64,000 nt of DNA from Nelumbo lutea (lineage: Eukaryota; Streptophyta; Magnoliopsida; Proteales; Nelumbonaceae), in contig JAKGHH010000003.1 of assembly GCA_022828595.1 (NCBI GenBank), positions 56,409,759 to 56,473,758 on the forward strand. Direction: 5' to 3'. This document shows, piece by piece, positions 45,651 through 57,590 of this stretch (the first letter of the stretch is position 1; every line of letters starts with the position of its first letter). A program made the translations under genes and the position numbers. Under the pieces are notes generated by a model. The model saw only the letters and a list, made by a program, of their open reading frames with translations, did not search any database and was not told the origin of the DNA.

Positions 45651-45694
45651 TTTGTGTTAGAGCATATTACCATGTTTCAAGTTTAAACCATAGA

Positions 45695-45915
45695 GAGGAC
45701 TACCTAGAGTAGAGTGAAAGCTATCATGGAAAGGGCTACATGGAGCAAAGTGAAAGCCATCACGGAATGGGCTACTTGGAGTAGAATGAAAGCCGCCAAA
45801 GGGAAAAGGCTACCTACCACTAGAGTGTGAGTTGTGGAAAAGGCTACCTACCACTAGAGTGAGAGCCATCGTGAAGGAGGCTACCAACCATTAGAGTGAG
45901 AACTGCAGCTGCTCA
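45695..45915. repeat. Degenerate minisatellite, about 40-45 bp units
   Basis: About five units share the pattern GGCTACCTA..CTAGAGTGA.AGCCATC.TGGAAA, with progressive substitutions between units. No ORF spans it. It follows directly after the Gypsy remnant. Confidence 0.75.
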
Positions 45916-48316
45916 GATGTCAGCTATGGAAGGTTGGAAGCATGGTAGTATGTTACAATCCTAAAATTTTAAAGTTCTTGGCTTGACATACTTCATCAGT
46001 CTTATGGCTTCTGGTGTATTGGTTAAGCACGCGATATTTTTAAAGGACAAACCAAATAAACAATTGGGATAGAAAGCTTGTCATTGTTTCATGGCATCCA
46101 CACATTTTAACTTTACTAGTAAGTGTGCATGTGCTTTGCAAGTGTCAATTCTAGATGATGATAATTATAGTAATAATATATCCAAAATTTTCTATAAACC
46201 TTATGTATATTTTATTTTTTCTTTTTATTATTAATCAAATGTAGATTGCCAAATTCAAATTTGATTACACAAACATCTCATCCAAATATGTGATAATTAG
46301 ATCGAATTGTGAAGTTTCAAGTATCATTGATAGGCCTACCTACTTGGTTAGATTCTTCTTTTTGTAATAGTTTAATTTACAATTTAAACCTTACAATATA
46401 ACAAGGACTAAATTAAAAAGTTAGTACTTTAGTCATTGTTTTAAAATCTGGACCAGACCAGATGGTTGAATTGTTTGGCCCAGGAATTGTTTAATTCACT
46501 AGCCCCATTTTGGCGTTGAACCGCTAAGTTATAAAAAATCGTTGAAACAGTCCAAGAATTGTTGACCCAAATGGTTTTATCGTTAAAATGTTTGACTTGG
46601 TTAACGGTTCTCGAGTTGATTTCAAACTAATTCCAATTTTTTATTTATTTTAAAATATAAATTAGAAAATAAAAGAATTGAAAAAAAGAAACTTTAATGC
46701 CTCATAATTTTGTTTGATTATTCCCAATAGCCAAAATTAGTTAAGTTTTTTAGTTTTTCCATTTCATTTTTGTGATTCTTTTTAAGTTGTAACAAAAAAA
46801 AAAAATTGTAACTCCAATGAAAAAATTGAAAAACCGATGCAAGAGATGAGAGATTAAACACCGATCTTATATTAAAATTTGAGATACAACATTAAAGCAA
46901 ATGATTTGGGATTTGAGAGATGTAATAAGAGGGCAAACGATGCTATAGCAATAGTGATGATGAACATGGAGATAGTTGTTGTCGGCAGTTCCTTCTTTTT
47001 TTTCTTCTTCTTCTTCTTCTTCTTTTTCTCAAGACAAAATGGTTATGCAACAATAATTGGAAAACATGGCAACAACCAAATCATCATCATCTTCTTCTTC
47101 TTTTCTCACTTCTTTAGCTTTAACCAGCGATCTCCTTCTCAAAGCCTCACACTCCCCTCTCATAATAAATGTATATATAAGGTGGACTTCAACCTAATCC
47201 TAATCTAATGATCAAAATAATTGAAAAGTTACATTATATTTTACATCTTACCGGTTTGACCCGCTCAAACTGGATGGTTGAACCGTTAACTTGGAAACCA
47301 ATAGTCAAAGCAGTTACATTTCTGGGTCAACTTTAACCTTGATTTTAGTCAAAAGAAAGTTCCACTTATTTTTAATAGTAGTGTAATATAGAATTATAGA
47401 TGTGTTCATTTTTTTAATTTTGTGTAAAAATAATTCTAATATGTCACACTTACTTTTTGTTTAATATGATAAATCAATGATATTATACACGTGCTTGAAT
47501 GCTTCTTTTTGCAAAATTATTGTATTTTTGTTTTTTTTCATTTTTTGTATTTTTATGTTTTATTAATTTTATTATTTATTTATGACATTAAAGGTTGATA
47601 CATTTAACCCAAAAGTTGAACTATTTATTAATTTTTTTTATTTCATTTTTGGTTAGTTCTAAATTATGTATTTCATTTTCATTATCAATAAAAATTATTC
47701 TTGTTTATCACACTTATTTTTAATTTGATTAATAAAAATATCATAAATGTGTCTAATGTTTTCTACATTTTTTATAAATTTCTATATTTATTTTTATTTT
47801 AAAATTTTTATTACCTAACTATGACTTCATAGGTTGATCAATTTGATTCAGGTAGTTGAATTGCTCAGCCACCACTTGGATAACGAACGGCTTTGTTTTT
47901 GAGTTAGTTTTAAAATATATGGGTTTATATTGTTAAAAATATTGACATAGATCTAAATAGTAGCATTTATCAATGAAAAAAAAAAAGTTAAAAAATATAG
48001 GGTTTAAATAAGAGAAAATAGGATTTAATACCCTAAGTGTAAGATTTAATGAGAGGGGAGTAAATGAGGTGGAAAGTAATAATTGAAATACATTTTCAAC
48101 CCTTACAATTAGAGATGGATTAAATACACAAATATGACCATTATAGTAGCCATTAAAGTTGGCATTGATTTTTATATCCTTTCTCAAACATAAAAATAGA
48201 GGGTAATTTTAGTTTAAAAAAAGTTTTACACTGCATCCACACTTTTATATATAGTATAGATTTATAGGGGAAAAACAACATAGATTATTAACAAGCATGT
48301 AGCATAAATGGTTCGG

Positions 48317-48320
<4 letters not shown>
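45916..48320. other. AT-rich intergenic sequence with simple repeats
   Basis: Contains a (CTT)n tract at about 46993-47030 and GGTTGAACCGTT-type degenerate repeats around 46430-46620 and 47250-47340. No convincing gene; ORFs here come from simple sequence. Confidence 0.7.

Positions 48321-48353
<33 letters not shown>
48321..48353. repeat. (GA)n microsatellite
   Basis: About 16 GA repeats ending in GAGG. Confidence 0.95.
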
Positions 48354-48356
<3 letters not shown>

Positions 48357-48740
48357 GATCGGTATGCCTAGTTACCCCCACCACCCACATGAATTTGAAA
48401 AATTCAAGGTATATTTTGAAAACTTGAAAAAAATGAAGGGTAAAAGAGTAACAAGATATTTTTTAAGTATTTTTTTAAAAACTTTGAGTATGTTTAAGTC
48501 AACTTATGAAAACTTAGGGCATGTTTAAGTCTTTTAGCATTAATAAAATATTAGAGTTGTGACCAACTTTTCTACATTTTTTTTATGTTTTGTAATTTAT
48601 TTATTTTCATTATTTAACTTATGAAAATGTAATTTCTACATTTTCAATCATTTGACCCATATGATTGAATTACTTACCTATCAATAGGATGGGAGAATGG
48701 TTTCAGGTTTTAGCAACTTTTGAGAAACTTGCATTTTATA

Positions 48741-49226
48741 TAGGGATGGCAATGTAGTAGGTTCATGGAGGGTTTGTAAATTCTAAATCCAACCTGCCTC
48801 TCTAGATCCGTAGCAGGTTGGATTTTCAAAACCCTCCCTGACGTTACCCTCCTTGCATTTAAGGGTGGGTTGGTCGGGTTGGCAGGTTGGTTTTAGAATA
48901 TATCTAATTTCCTATGATATATAAGCAATAAACAAGTAAAATAACATGAACAAGCATCAAAATTCCTAATTATTTGATTAAAACATGTAGAAAATACATA
49001 AGCTATCAATTATTCTTCACATAAAATTCAAAATATTATTAAATTCAACACCTAATGCATAAGTGACATGCCTTCGAACAATATGTGGGTTAGGTAGGGT
49101 CAGGTTTAGCCTAATACCATACCCTGCCCACACACATATGGATTAAAAAATCCCAAACCCACACCCACCCTATTGAGGCTAGTAGGGACAGGTACTCGTT
49201 GGGTAGGATAGAAATTGCCATCCCTA
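48741..49226. mobile_element. hAT-type MITE, 8-bp TSD
   Basis: A 486-bp element bounded by TAGGGATGGCAA and TTGCCATCCCTA, flanked by perfect ATTTTATA duplications at 48733-48740 and 49227-49234. An 8-bp TSD marks the hAT superfamily. Non-coding; internal DNA has GGGTTGG / CCAACCTG repeats. Confidence 0.9.
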
Positions 49227-49619
49227 ATTTTATATTGTTAAAAGTATTAGATATAGATTTAGGTAAAGATCTTACCAGTGAGAAAAACTAGCTTAAATAT
49301 AAGATTTAATGAGAGAGAATGAGAGTTAATACCTTAAATATAAGACTTAATGAAAATGAACTGGATGAGGTGAAAATTACTAGTTCAAATTACATTTTCC
49401 CCTCAAAATTAGAGAATGATCAAATTTAAAAATAGGGCATTTTAGTTAAGAATAGGAATATATATCCGACTTTTTTTGTCAAAAATATATAACTTAATGA
49501 TAGAAAAATAAATAATCTGGATAGTAGTAGTTCAAATTACATTTTATGTCCTTACAATTATAGAGGGAAAAATTCAAAAATTGGAGCATTTTAATCAAAC
49601 AAAAGTTTGGATGGGGCAA

Positions 49620-51190
49620 AGAGAATTTTGGATCAAGCAACCCCTGAACTTTGAAAATAGGCCACTTTAGACTCAAAAGTTTAAGAAGGGCCATTTTCAA
49701 TATCAAACTTCGATGGAAAAACCACATTAAGACAAAAAGGGATGAAGTTGGAGACATCATTGACATTTCCATTAGACAATGAATAAAACAATAAAGCATG
49801 CTTGTGTGGCACTACTCAAGTCAAAAAATTTAGAAAATTACAAATAACTTTAGACCCTAAAGCAATGATTCTTGAAGTATATTACTTCAATAATTTTATT
49901 AAATTAGTCAATAAATTAATAAGAGTAAATTAACAACAATGATAAGGGGGTCTATGTTGGCATAACAGTAAATACACTAAATTAGCTAACTAATACTAAA
50001 TTAACAATTACTTAATTTACTAAATTAACATAGTTAACTTAGGAACTCAATTTGCTTAATTAACTAATTTATTTTCACCAATTACCTTATTTACTTATCG
50101 CTTATTTTACTTAATTTACTTTTTTACCTTAATTAGCTTTGGTTATTTAAAAACTCTATTTACTTATCTTATTTTACTTAATTGACTTAATCAATTGTTT
50201 AATTTACATAATTGGCTTAATTATTAGACAATGAATAAAATAATAAAGCATGCTTATGTGGCACTACTCAAGTCAAAAAATTTGAAAAATTACAAACCAC
50301 TCTAGACCCTAAAGTTTGAAATTGCCACTTTAGATATTAAAAACCTATTAATTAAAAAATTAATTTACTAATTTTATCATGATTGTAATGATCTTTTAAG
50401 TAAATTATAATTTTATGAAATTAGAGTCATTAAATTAATAATAGTTAATTTAATAGTAAATAATTAAGAGTAAATTAACAATAATGATAAAGGGGTCTAT
50501 GATGGCATGGCAACAAATAATTAGTCGTTAAATTAATAATAATTAAGAGTAAATTATCATTTAATCACTAACTTAATTAGCTTAGCTAATAGTGAATTAA
50601 CAATCACTTAATTTAGTCAATTAACTTAGTAAACTTAGTAAACCAATTTGCTAAATTAAACTAACTTATTTAATTTTTTAATTACTTTATTTATTTCTTA
50701 CTTTACTTAATTAATAGTAACTTAATTTACTTATTTACCTTAATTAACTTTGTTTATTTAAAAACTCTATTTACTTAGTTTAAGTTACTTAATTGACTTA
50801 ATTTACATAGTTGGATTAATTATCTTAATTAGTGTAATTTATTTAATTTAGTCAATTAACTTTATACCATTTTAGACCCTTGAAGTATTTTCGAACTTTA
50901 GGGTCTAAAGTGGCTTGTAAATTTGAAAACTTTTTAACTTGAGTAGTGTCACATTGTTTTATTTATTATCTAATGGAACCATTGACAACGTTTCTAATGT
51001 TGCCCTTTTTAGGCTTAACATGGCTTTTTCCATTAGAATTTGAGGGTGAAAACAACCCTTTTCAAACATCAAAGTCTAAAACGGTCCTTTTTCAAAGTTA
51101 AAATAGAGTCAGAAAAACTGAAAAAGTGTTGAAATCTGAAAGCTCAATGGGATTTTGTCAAACTTTTCAAACTTCTAAGTCTAAAATGGC
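49620..51190. mobile_element. Foldback element with long inverted arms
   Basis: The left arm (about 49640-49860) contains TTTGAAAATAGGCCACTTTA, CATTGACATTTCCATTAGAC and TGTGGCACTACTCAAGTC. The right arm (about 50870-51110) carries the reverse complements in the reverse order. About 90 bp of the left arm (49774 on) is repeated directly at about 50222, inside the element. The centre is AT-rich TTAATTTA-type sequence with no coding capacity. Ends and TSD are not resolved; Mutator-like foldback is the best guess. Confidence 0.65.
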
Positions 51191-51356
51191 CCTTTTTCAG
51201 TTGTAAACACTTACATTAATCTGACCAGAAAACATTAGTGATGATGCCACAGAACAATTAATGAATACTAAATAGTCTAAATAGTGAAATTTAACATAGA
51301 AAGCTACCATATTTTGGGGTGAGAATGTTAAAGAGTGTTATCCAATGATCAATGAT

Positions 51357-51621
51357 CATGGCTTTCAAAATCGGACTAGACCAGACGGTCGGACAGGAAA
51401 ATCGGGAACCGGTCACCTGACTGGTTCTGTTTTCCCCCAAAACCGTTGAATTTGGTCAGCAAACCGCTGAATCGGCCGATTAACCGTTCGAACAGTTTTG
51501 ACCGTTTTTCAACCTTTTTTTATATTTTTTTTTGTCAGAATGGACCGGCTGTTCGGGTCGAACAGTCAGACTGTTTGAATGGGTAACCGAACCCTTGACC
51601 GGTTCGTTTTTAAAAACCATG
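51357..51621. mobile_element. hAT-type MITE, 8-bp TSD
   Basis: A 265-bp element with ends CATGGCTTTCAAAA and TTTTAAAAACCATG (imperfect inverted repeats), flanked by TCAATGAT at 51349-51356 and 51622-51629. Internal sequence is rich in GGTTCGAACCG-type blocks. Non-coding. Confidence 0.8.
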
Positions 51622-51629
51622 TCAATGAT

Positions 51630-52538
51630 AGCTGTTCAAATTGGGTATCCTGACTTTGAAGTATTCAAATCTTAACAAATGCTCCACCTGAGGCTGCCCA
51701 AGTTGCAGCTAAGGGTGTCAATGGACCAGTTTTGGATTGACCCCGTCCAGTCTAAAATTCCTTTTGCCTTATGTCACTTAACCAAGCAGTCCACTCAGTG
51801 CTGACATGGGAAAAACTTAATGAGCTCCTCAACCCATTCCTATTTTAGATATTTTGTTATTATAGCATACTTTTGTTTTTCATTTTTCCTAGTAGTTTAG
51901 TTGCAACTTCTTACAATGAAGGCTCTGCTATTGTTAGAAAATAACAGTTTGGTCCTCGAAAATTTTCTTAATAGCCAAGTGCCTGAACTGAATGACATTG
52001 CTTTGTTTTTAGTGAACAAGTTGTTAAGAAAGCTGAAGCTGAACTTGGATTGATTGCTAATACCCTCAAATATTTTATTATTTAAAATATTGCTAAAAGA
52101 CAAAGCAATATGTCATATTTCAGTTCAGCTATTTCCACTGTTATCAAACATCCCCAAGGCATAGTTTGGAAATAATAAAAATACAAATATTTAGAATGCA
52201 TAGGGAATTTGTTCCTGAATAATAAATCCCTTATGCATTCTATGTGGCTGGGACATGCTGTGAGGAGCAAATCTGGACTCATGTAGAGTGCAAAATCTTG
52301 TACCCAAGATATATCTTAAGCATTAAATCCAATTTGGCACCCAATCTGAACTAACCAAATGCACAAAGGAGATTACACATAGTCTTGCCTGTCCTTCTGT
52401 ACAGCCTTTAAGTACATTATTTCACATTAAAAGACTAGGCTCCTGTTGCCAAGATTTATCAAGATTACCTGCTTCTTCTTCTTCTTCTTCTTCTTCTTCT
52501 TCTTGTTCCAGACTTACTTTACAACCCCACAAACAATT
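51630..52538. other. Spacer and 3' flank of the PHO1-like gene
   Basis: No gene recognised. The part next to 52538 is the expected 3' UTR, containing the AAG repeat. The rest is AT-rich. Confidence 0.6.
52472..52504 (-). repeat. (AAG)11 microsatellite in the predicted PHO1 3' UTR
   Basis: Eleven perfect triplets start 35 bp past the stop codon, so the transcript would carry (AAG)n. Useful as a marker; functional role unknown. Confidence 0.85.
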
Positions 52539-55500
52539 TCAGTCATCTGAATCCATCTCACGAAATGGTAATGGAACTGTCTTCACTGCCCTGAATTTGC
52601 CTACATTGTTCAAATGCTCATTCTCCAATCTGTTCAGTCATGGGAAATTGATGTTTCAGGAGTGGCCCTATATTATTTCTTACTAGAAAAGGAATGTATA
52701 TAAATCTTATGTTTCAACTGTATATGGCTTAACTCCCAAGTGTACAAAGTACAATTAGTTCTGTGTATTCCAAAAGAATAAAGGCAAAGTACCTGTAGAA
52801 ATTCCAATGCCCACGTCGTATTACTTCAAGTGAAGCCAAGAAAAAATCTAGCAGCCGAGACTCAACAGTATGTAAGTTAAAGTGCATAACGGTCTCCACC
52901 CAAACAAGTCTTAGAACCAGATTTAAGGCCTAGAGTTCAATAAAGTGTTGTTTAGGAATTATAGTGCAGCCTGAGAAGAGAGAAACACTGAAGTCTTACT
53001 GAGGTAAAGAGAAACTCACAATGGAAACATAGTAGATGCACTTATTCTTTAAGATAAGATCATCTCTAAGCCAGGGATTTTTGGATTTTCGGTTGAGAAG
53101 CCCCCAATCCTTGACGAAATCCCAATATAACTGATAAACAGTTGCTATTGAAGAAGTAATTATGACCATAACCAGCCACAGTTGAGTAGGCTGCATGGAA
53201 AATGTTAGCCTGGCACCAGCTGCCAGCATGGCAGAAACATACTTCCCCAAGTTAGCCAAATGGTTGACATCTCCTTCATCGAGCCATCTTCTAAAACACT
53301 TGTAAATACATCAATTTACCAAATGTTAGTCATGGTAGTTGAGAGTCAATGAGATTTCTTCTATTGTAATAAAGAATCAATAGAATTGAGAATATATATT
53401 CTTTCAACTTGAAAATTTTTCAGTTTCTCTTAAATTTTCAAATATTTGTTAACCCTTCTACATTGAATTTGGAATTTTGGATGATATTAGTAACCACAAT
53501 GTCACTCTATGTTTGATGTTTAGGCTCAGTTTGTTTGATGTTTGAATTGCATTTGCATTGGTGTAAATGCATAGGAGTGCAAATAGGTTGAGTGTAAATT
53601 CTGGTTTGCTTTTGATTCAGATTTCACTTTGTGTCTTATTTGTTTAAGAGAAGTAAAATGAAGTAGTCCCCACCTAACAGATTAAACTTTTAGGTTGAAT
53701 GGTTCCTTGATAAGGTATCAGAGCCTTATAAATAATTAAATTTCACAAGGAATGAGTGGGCCAATGCTTATCAATGCTTCAAGCCTGATGGGTTTTTGTG
53801 TGAGGGAGTGTGTTAGAGAATTAAAACCTATTTAGGTTCCTTGACAAGATTACTATAAGAACAATCAAACTAGAATTAAGTTCTTTTATATGCACCTATG
53901 TCCTCATGTAGTAAATAGTAATGCTTTCAGTTTAAAACACTAGGAATTTAGGGTTCCATACTAAGTTGTTAAACCAGAGGCCATATTACATTACAATATG
54001 CAATACATAGATGTAGGAACATGTGAAATTGTGAATAACAGCTTCTTAATATACCTGCATAGCACGCCAGTAGTATGGCAGAAATGAGACAACATAAGCA
54101 AGCTCCTTATAAAGCTTACTAGAGTTGCAGGTCTGGTACTGGTGAGCTTTGAAGCTTCCTGCAAGAAAGTAGCAGGCTGTAGACTCCATGTGTCTTAGCA
54201 ATGGAATCTGAAGACAAGAAAGAAATGCTTACCCATTAGAGAAGCAAAATAAGGAAACAAAAGCATCTTTCAAACACACTTATATGATTTGTACTGATAC
54301 ACTTTTTGTTGTAATTTATTAATTTGTTAGGCTAAACAAGCTTACAGATTCAAATAAGCTCTGAGCTTATAGTGTGGAAGATTACCTGGCTAGTTAATTG
54401 GTCAGCCATGAAGAAGTCTACCATCACAACCTGGAATTTGCATGTTGTGAATCAGAAGATGCTTAGTTTCTAGACCTTAGAGCATTTTGTAGATTCAAAG
54501 GCATGATTGGCCAGAAAGAAAGGGAAATTGATTAAATGAAAATGAAAAATATCTGTACCTTATAAAATGGAGAGCATATGATGTTACGCATAACTTGGAT
54601 AAAGCAGTATCGAGTTGAGCGGTAGAAAATGTTGAATGGACATATAAGCAATCCTATGTAAAACTGAAAATGGAATTGGAAAGTTATACACAGGCTCAAA
54701 TGTTTCTCTATATACATTATATGTAGAATATAAGCAATCCTATGTCTAAGAGATATGTATTTCTCTCTATACATTTTATGTGGAATATAGCTAAAGGAGT
54801 CAGATAAGTCCACTACAAATGTTTCTTCAATAATGGAGCATATAACCACAAGGTCATGAATTTAAGTTCAGAGAAAAATGAAGAAAGAATAACATCTCTC
54901 TGACAGAGTAAGTGAGATGTGTATTGTTAGAGGGAACGTGTTTTGGGAAGTAATATTCCATCAGGATGAACAGACTCCATTTTTTCAGGATTAGACAACA
55001 AAATTCCATTCAACCCATGTCTGGGCTCTAAAGGTTACAAGAACAGGACTTAGTCTAATGAGTTAGACTGACCCAAGTGTTATTCAACTTAGCAAAGCAT
55101 TGTCCCAGCAACTATTCTATGTCTGTTGCAGGAATCCAATCTATATTCTACTCATTATTTGAAAATTCTCAAAAGTTAATAGTTTAAATTCTCATTCAAC
55201 TTGAACTACCATAATGGATTCCTTAACAGAACTGAACTCAACTAAGCCTTAACCCAAGTACATGGGTTGGCTACATGTATCCTGTTCTGCCACTCCACTG
55301 TTTAGTGCTATATCCATTGTTGGATTATGCTCAAACCATTTCTACATTTCTAACTACTATAATCCATGTCCTTATTGATCTGCCCCTATCATATGATATG
55401 CTGGCTGCAAATTGTATACTAGTAATAATAATTTCCCTTGCAATTGAAGTCTGTAAACTATGACTGCTCAAGTAATCTAACTAGAACTGAAGAACTGATA

Positions 55501-57549
55501 TTTAACAAAATGAAAGCAAGCATTAAGAACTTTCAAGTGGTTAAATCTCACCAGAAGGAGAACCCCGGGGATTGCATTGACTTGTTGTGGCAAAAACCCA
55601 TTGGATCTCAAAAGGAGGTGGATGACCATGGCTGCCTCAACTGTTGTCATAACGGAGGTGCAGATCAAGAAGGCATCTCTGTACTTGAGATCTGTGCTGG
55701 GTGAAAATTCAAATATGAAATTGTAGTTGATCCTAGTGCTCCTCCACATGAATAGGTTGCACCCATACATAAACAAGTGCAAACTAAGCAGGGCAAACAT
55801 GCTACACAAAATCAATAGCAATCTGTTAGTACTAAACCCAAATTTACAACAATTTGTTGCTACTTTTCCACCTTTAGTCAGTTTGTTATATTTTTCTAAG
55901 GAACCCTTTATTGTTCCTCATTCATATTTTTAGTGAGTGAGCCTATAAGATTGAATAGAAATTTCGTAAGAATTAAGCTTTAGAAAATGATTTTTGTGCA
56001 TACCAAATAATAAAACAAGTGTTTGAGGACGATGGGAGTTTTTTAATAAAAAATCATGAAATTTCATTTCAATGATTATTTCATAATGTTTGAATAAGTA
56101 TGAGATATGAGAAATAAATGATGATATATAACTAAAATTTATATAAAAATAAATAAATAAAAAAACAAACCTTCCTCATAGATAGCTTTACTTCAGTTTT
56201 ACAATCATAGTGGTATCCAGTTTTACCATAAGTCAAAATTAAAGAAAAAAGTGCAACACATGAGTGAGAAGATTTTGAACAACCTAACCAACCCCATCCA
56301 ATCCCATCTGAGTCCATCACATTTTATGTTGGGTTTAGCCTATGTGAGGTTTGGGTTGGCAAACTTGGGCTTTCACCATAATCTGGGTCTGGTCTCAAGG
56401 CCCATGCAAAGTGTTAGGCTTGGATTCGCCCTACCTGAACCAACCTATTTAATTTATGCCCCTACTTTATTAGGTAGAGATAAGAGGGGCTCAAAGTGAT
56501 TTAAGAGGAAAGAAAGCGGGATCTAATGGGGAAGGGGAAGGGGAAGGGTACAAATATTAGGGAGGGGGAAGTTAAAAGGATTTTATTGGTTAGAGAGAGA
56601 GTCATAATGGGGTTTCCACTTTCCAGAGAGAATGAATACTTGAGAGGTTTGTGATTTTCTTTTTTATATTTTCATTTTAAAAATAAATAAACCACCTGTG
56701 TGAAAAGGGAGAAATGAAGGAACTCCATGTGAGCATTGAGGTCTTATGACTTCCAGCATTTAAACTTGACAAATGCCATGGATCGAGGTATTAAAAAAAG
56801 AGAGAAAAAAAGTAAGCAAAATAACCCCAATAATCAACCAGTTACATTATTGTAAATTTGTTATTGTTGGATTTGAAAACATCCCTATTTGATTAAGAGT
56901 GCAAACCCCTAAGGCTCAGTTTGGAAGGAGTACAAATACAAATATGTACAATACAAATACATATAAAATAACACAAAATACAAGGATTTGCACTCTACAT
57001 ATTTGTATTTGTACTCCATCCAAACTGAGCCTAATTGTTTGTCAAGAGGTACATACACACCTTTCCATATTATGGTATTGTTTGGTATTATTGTCACTTT
57101 TACTTAAACAGTTGGTCAATATAAAAATTTATAGACAGGAAAGTCGTTATACTACAAAAGTCTTAACCTTTAGGCTATGTTTGGTTTGAAGGAAAAGATA
57201 AGGAAGGGAAAGGTAAATAAACCCATACAAGATTTGTAAGGGTTTCCTTACCTTTCCCTTCCTTTCCCTACTTTTTCCTTCAAACCAAACATAGCCTTAA
57301 ATTAAAATTGTGGATACATATACATACATATGCATGTAGACACACATACATACAAATGGATGTATGTGTACAAATTATATATAGACACTATACACATGTA
57401 TGCAAATATGAATATAATGTTGGGTTTAGGTTAGCTTGGGTTTGGTTTCTTGATGCTTCAACCCTAACTCGACCTTCAACCCAACACAACCATCTAACTT
57501 TTTTTTTGGGTTTGAACTAACCTGGTCCAAGTTGCATGTTGTATGCCTG

Positions 57550-57590
<41 letters not shown>

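Noticed and set aside
46879..47208. 109-codon ORF in the spacer
   Set aside because: Dominated by a (CTT)n-encoded Phe run; no conserved domain.
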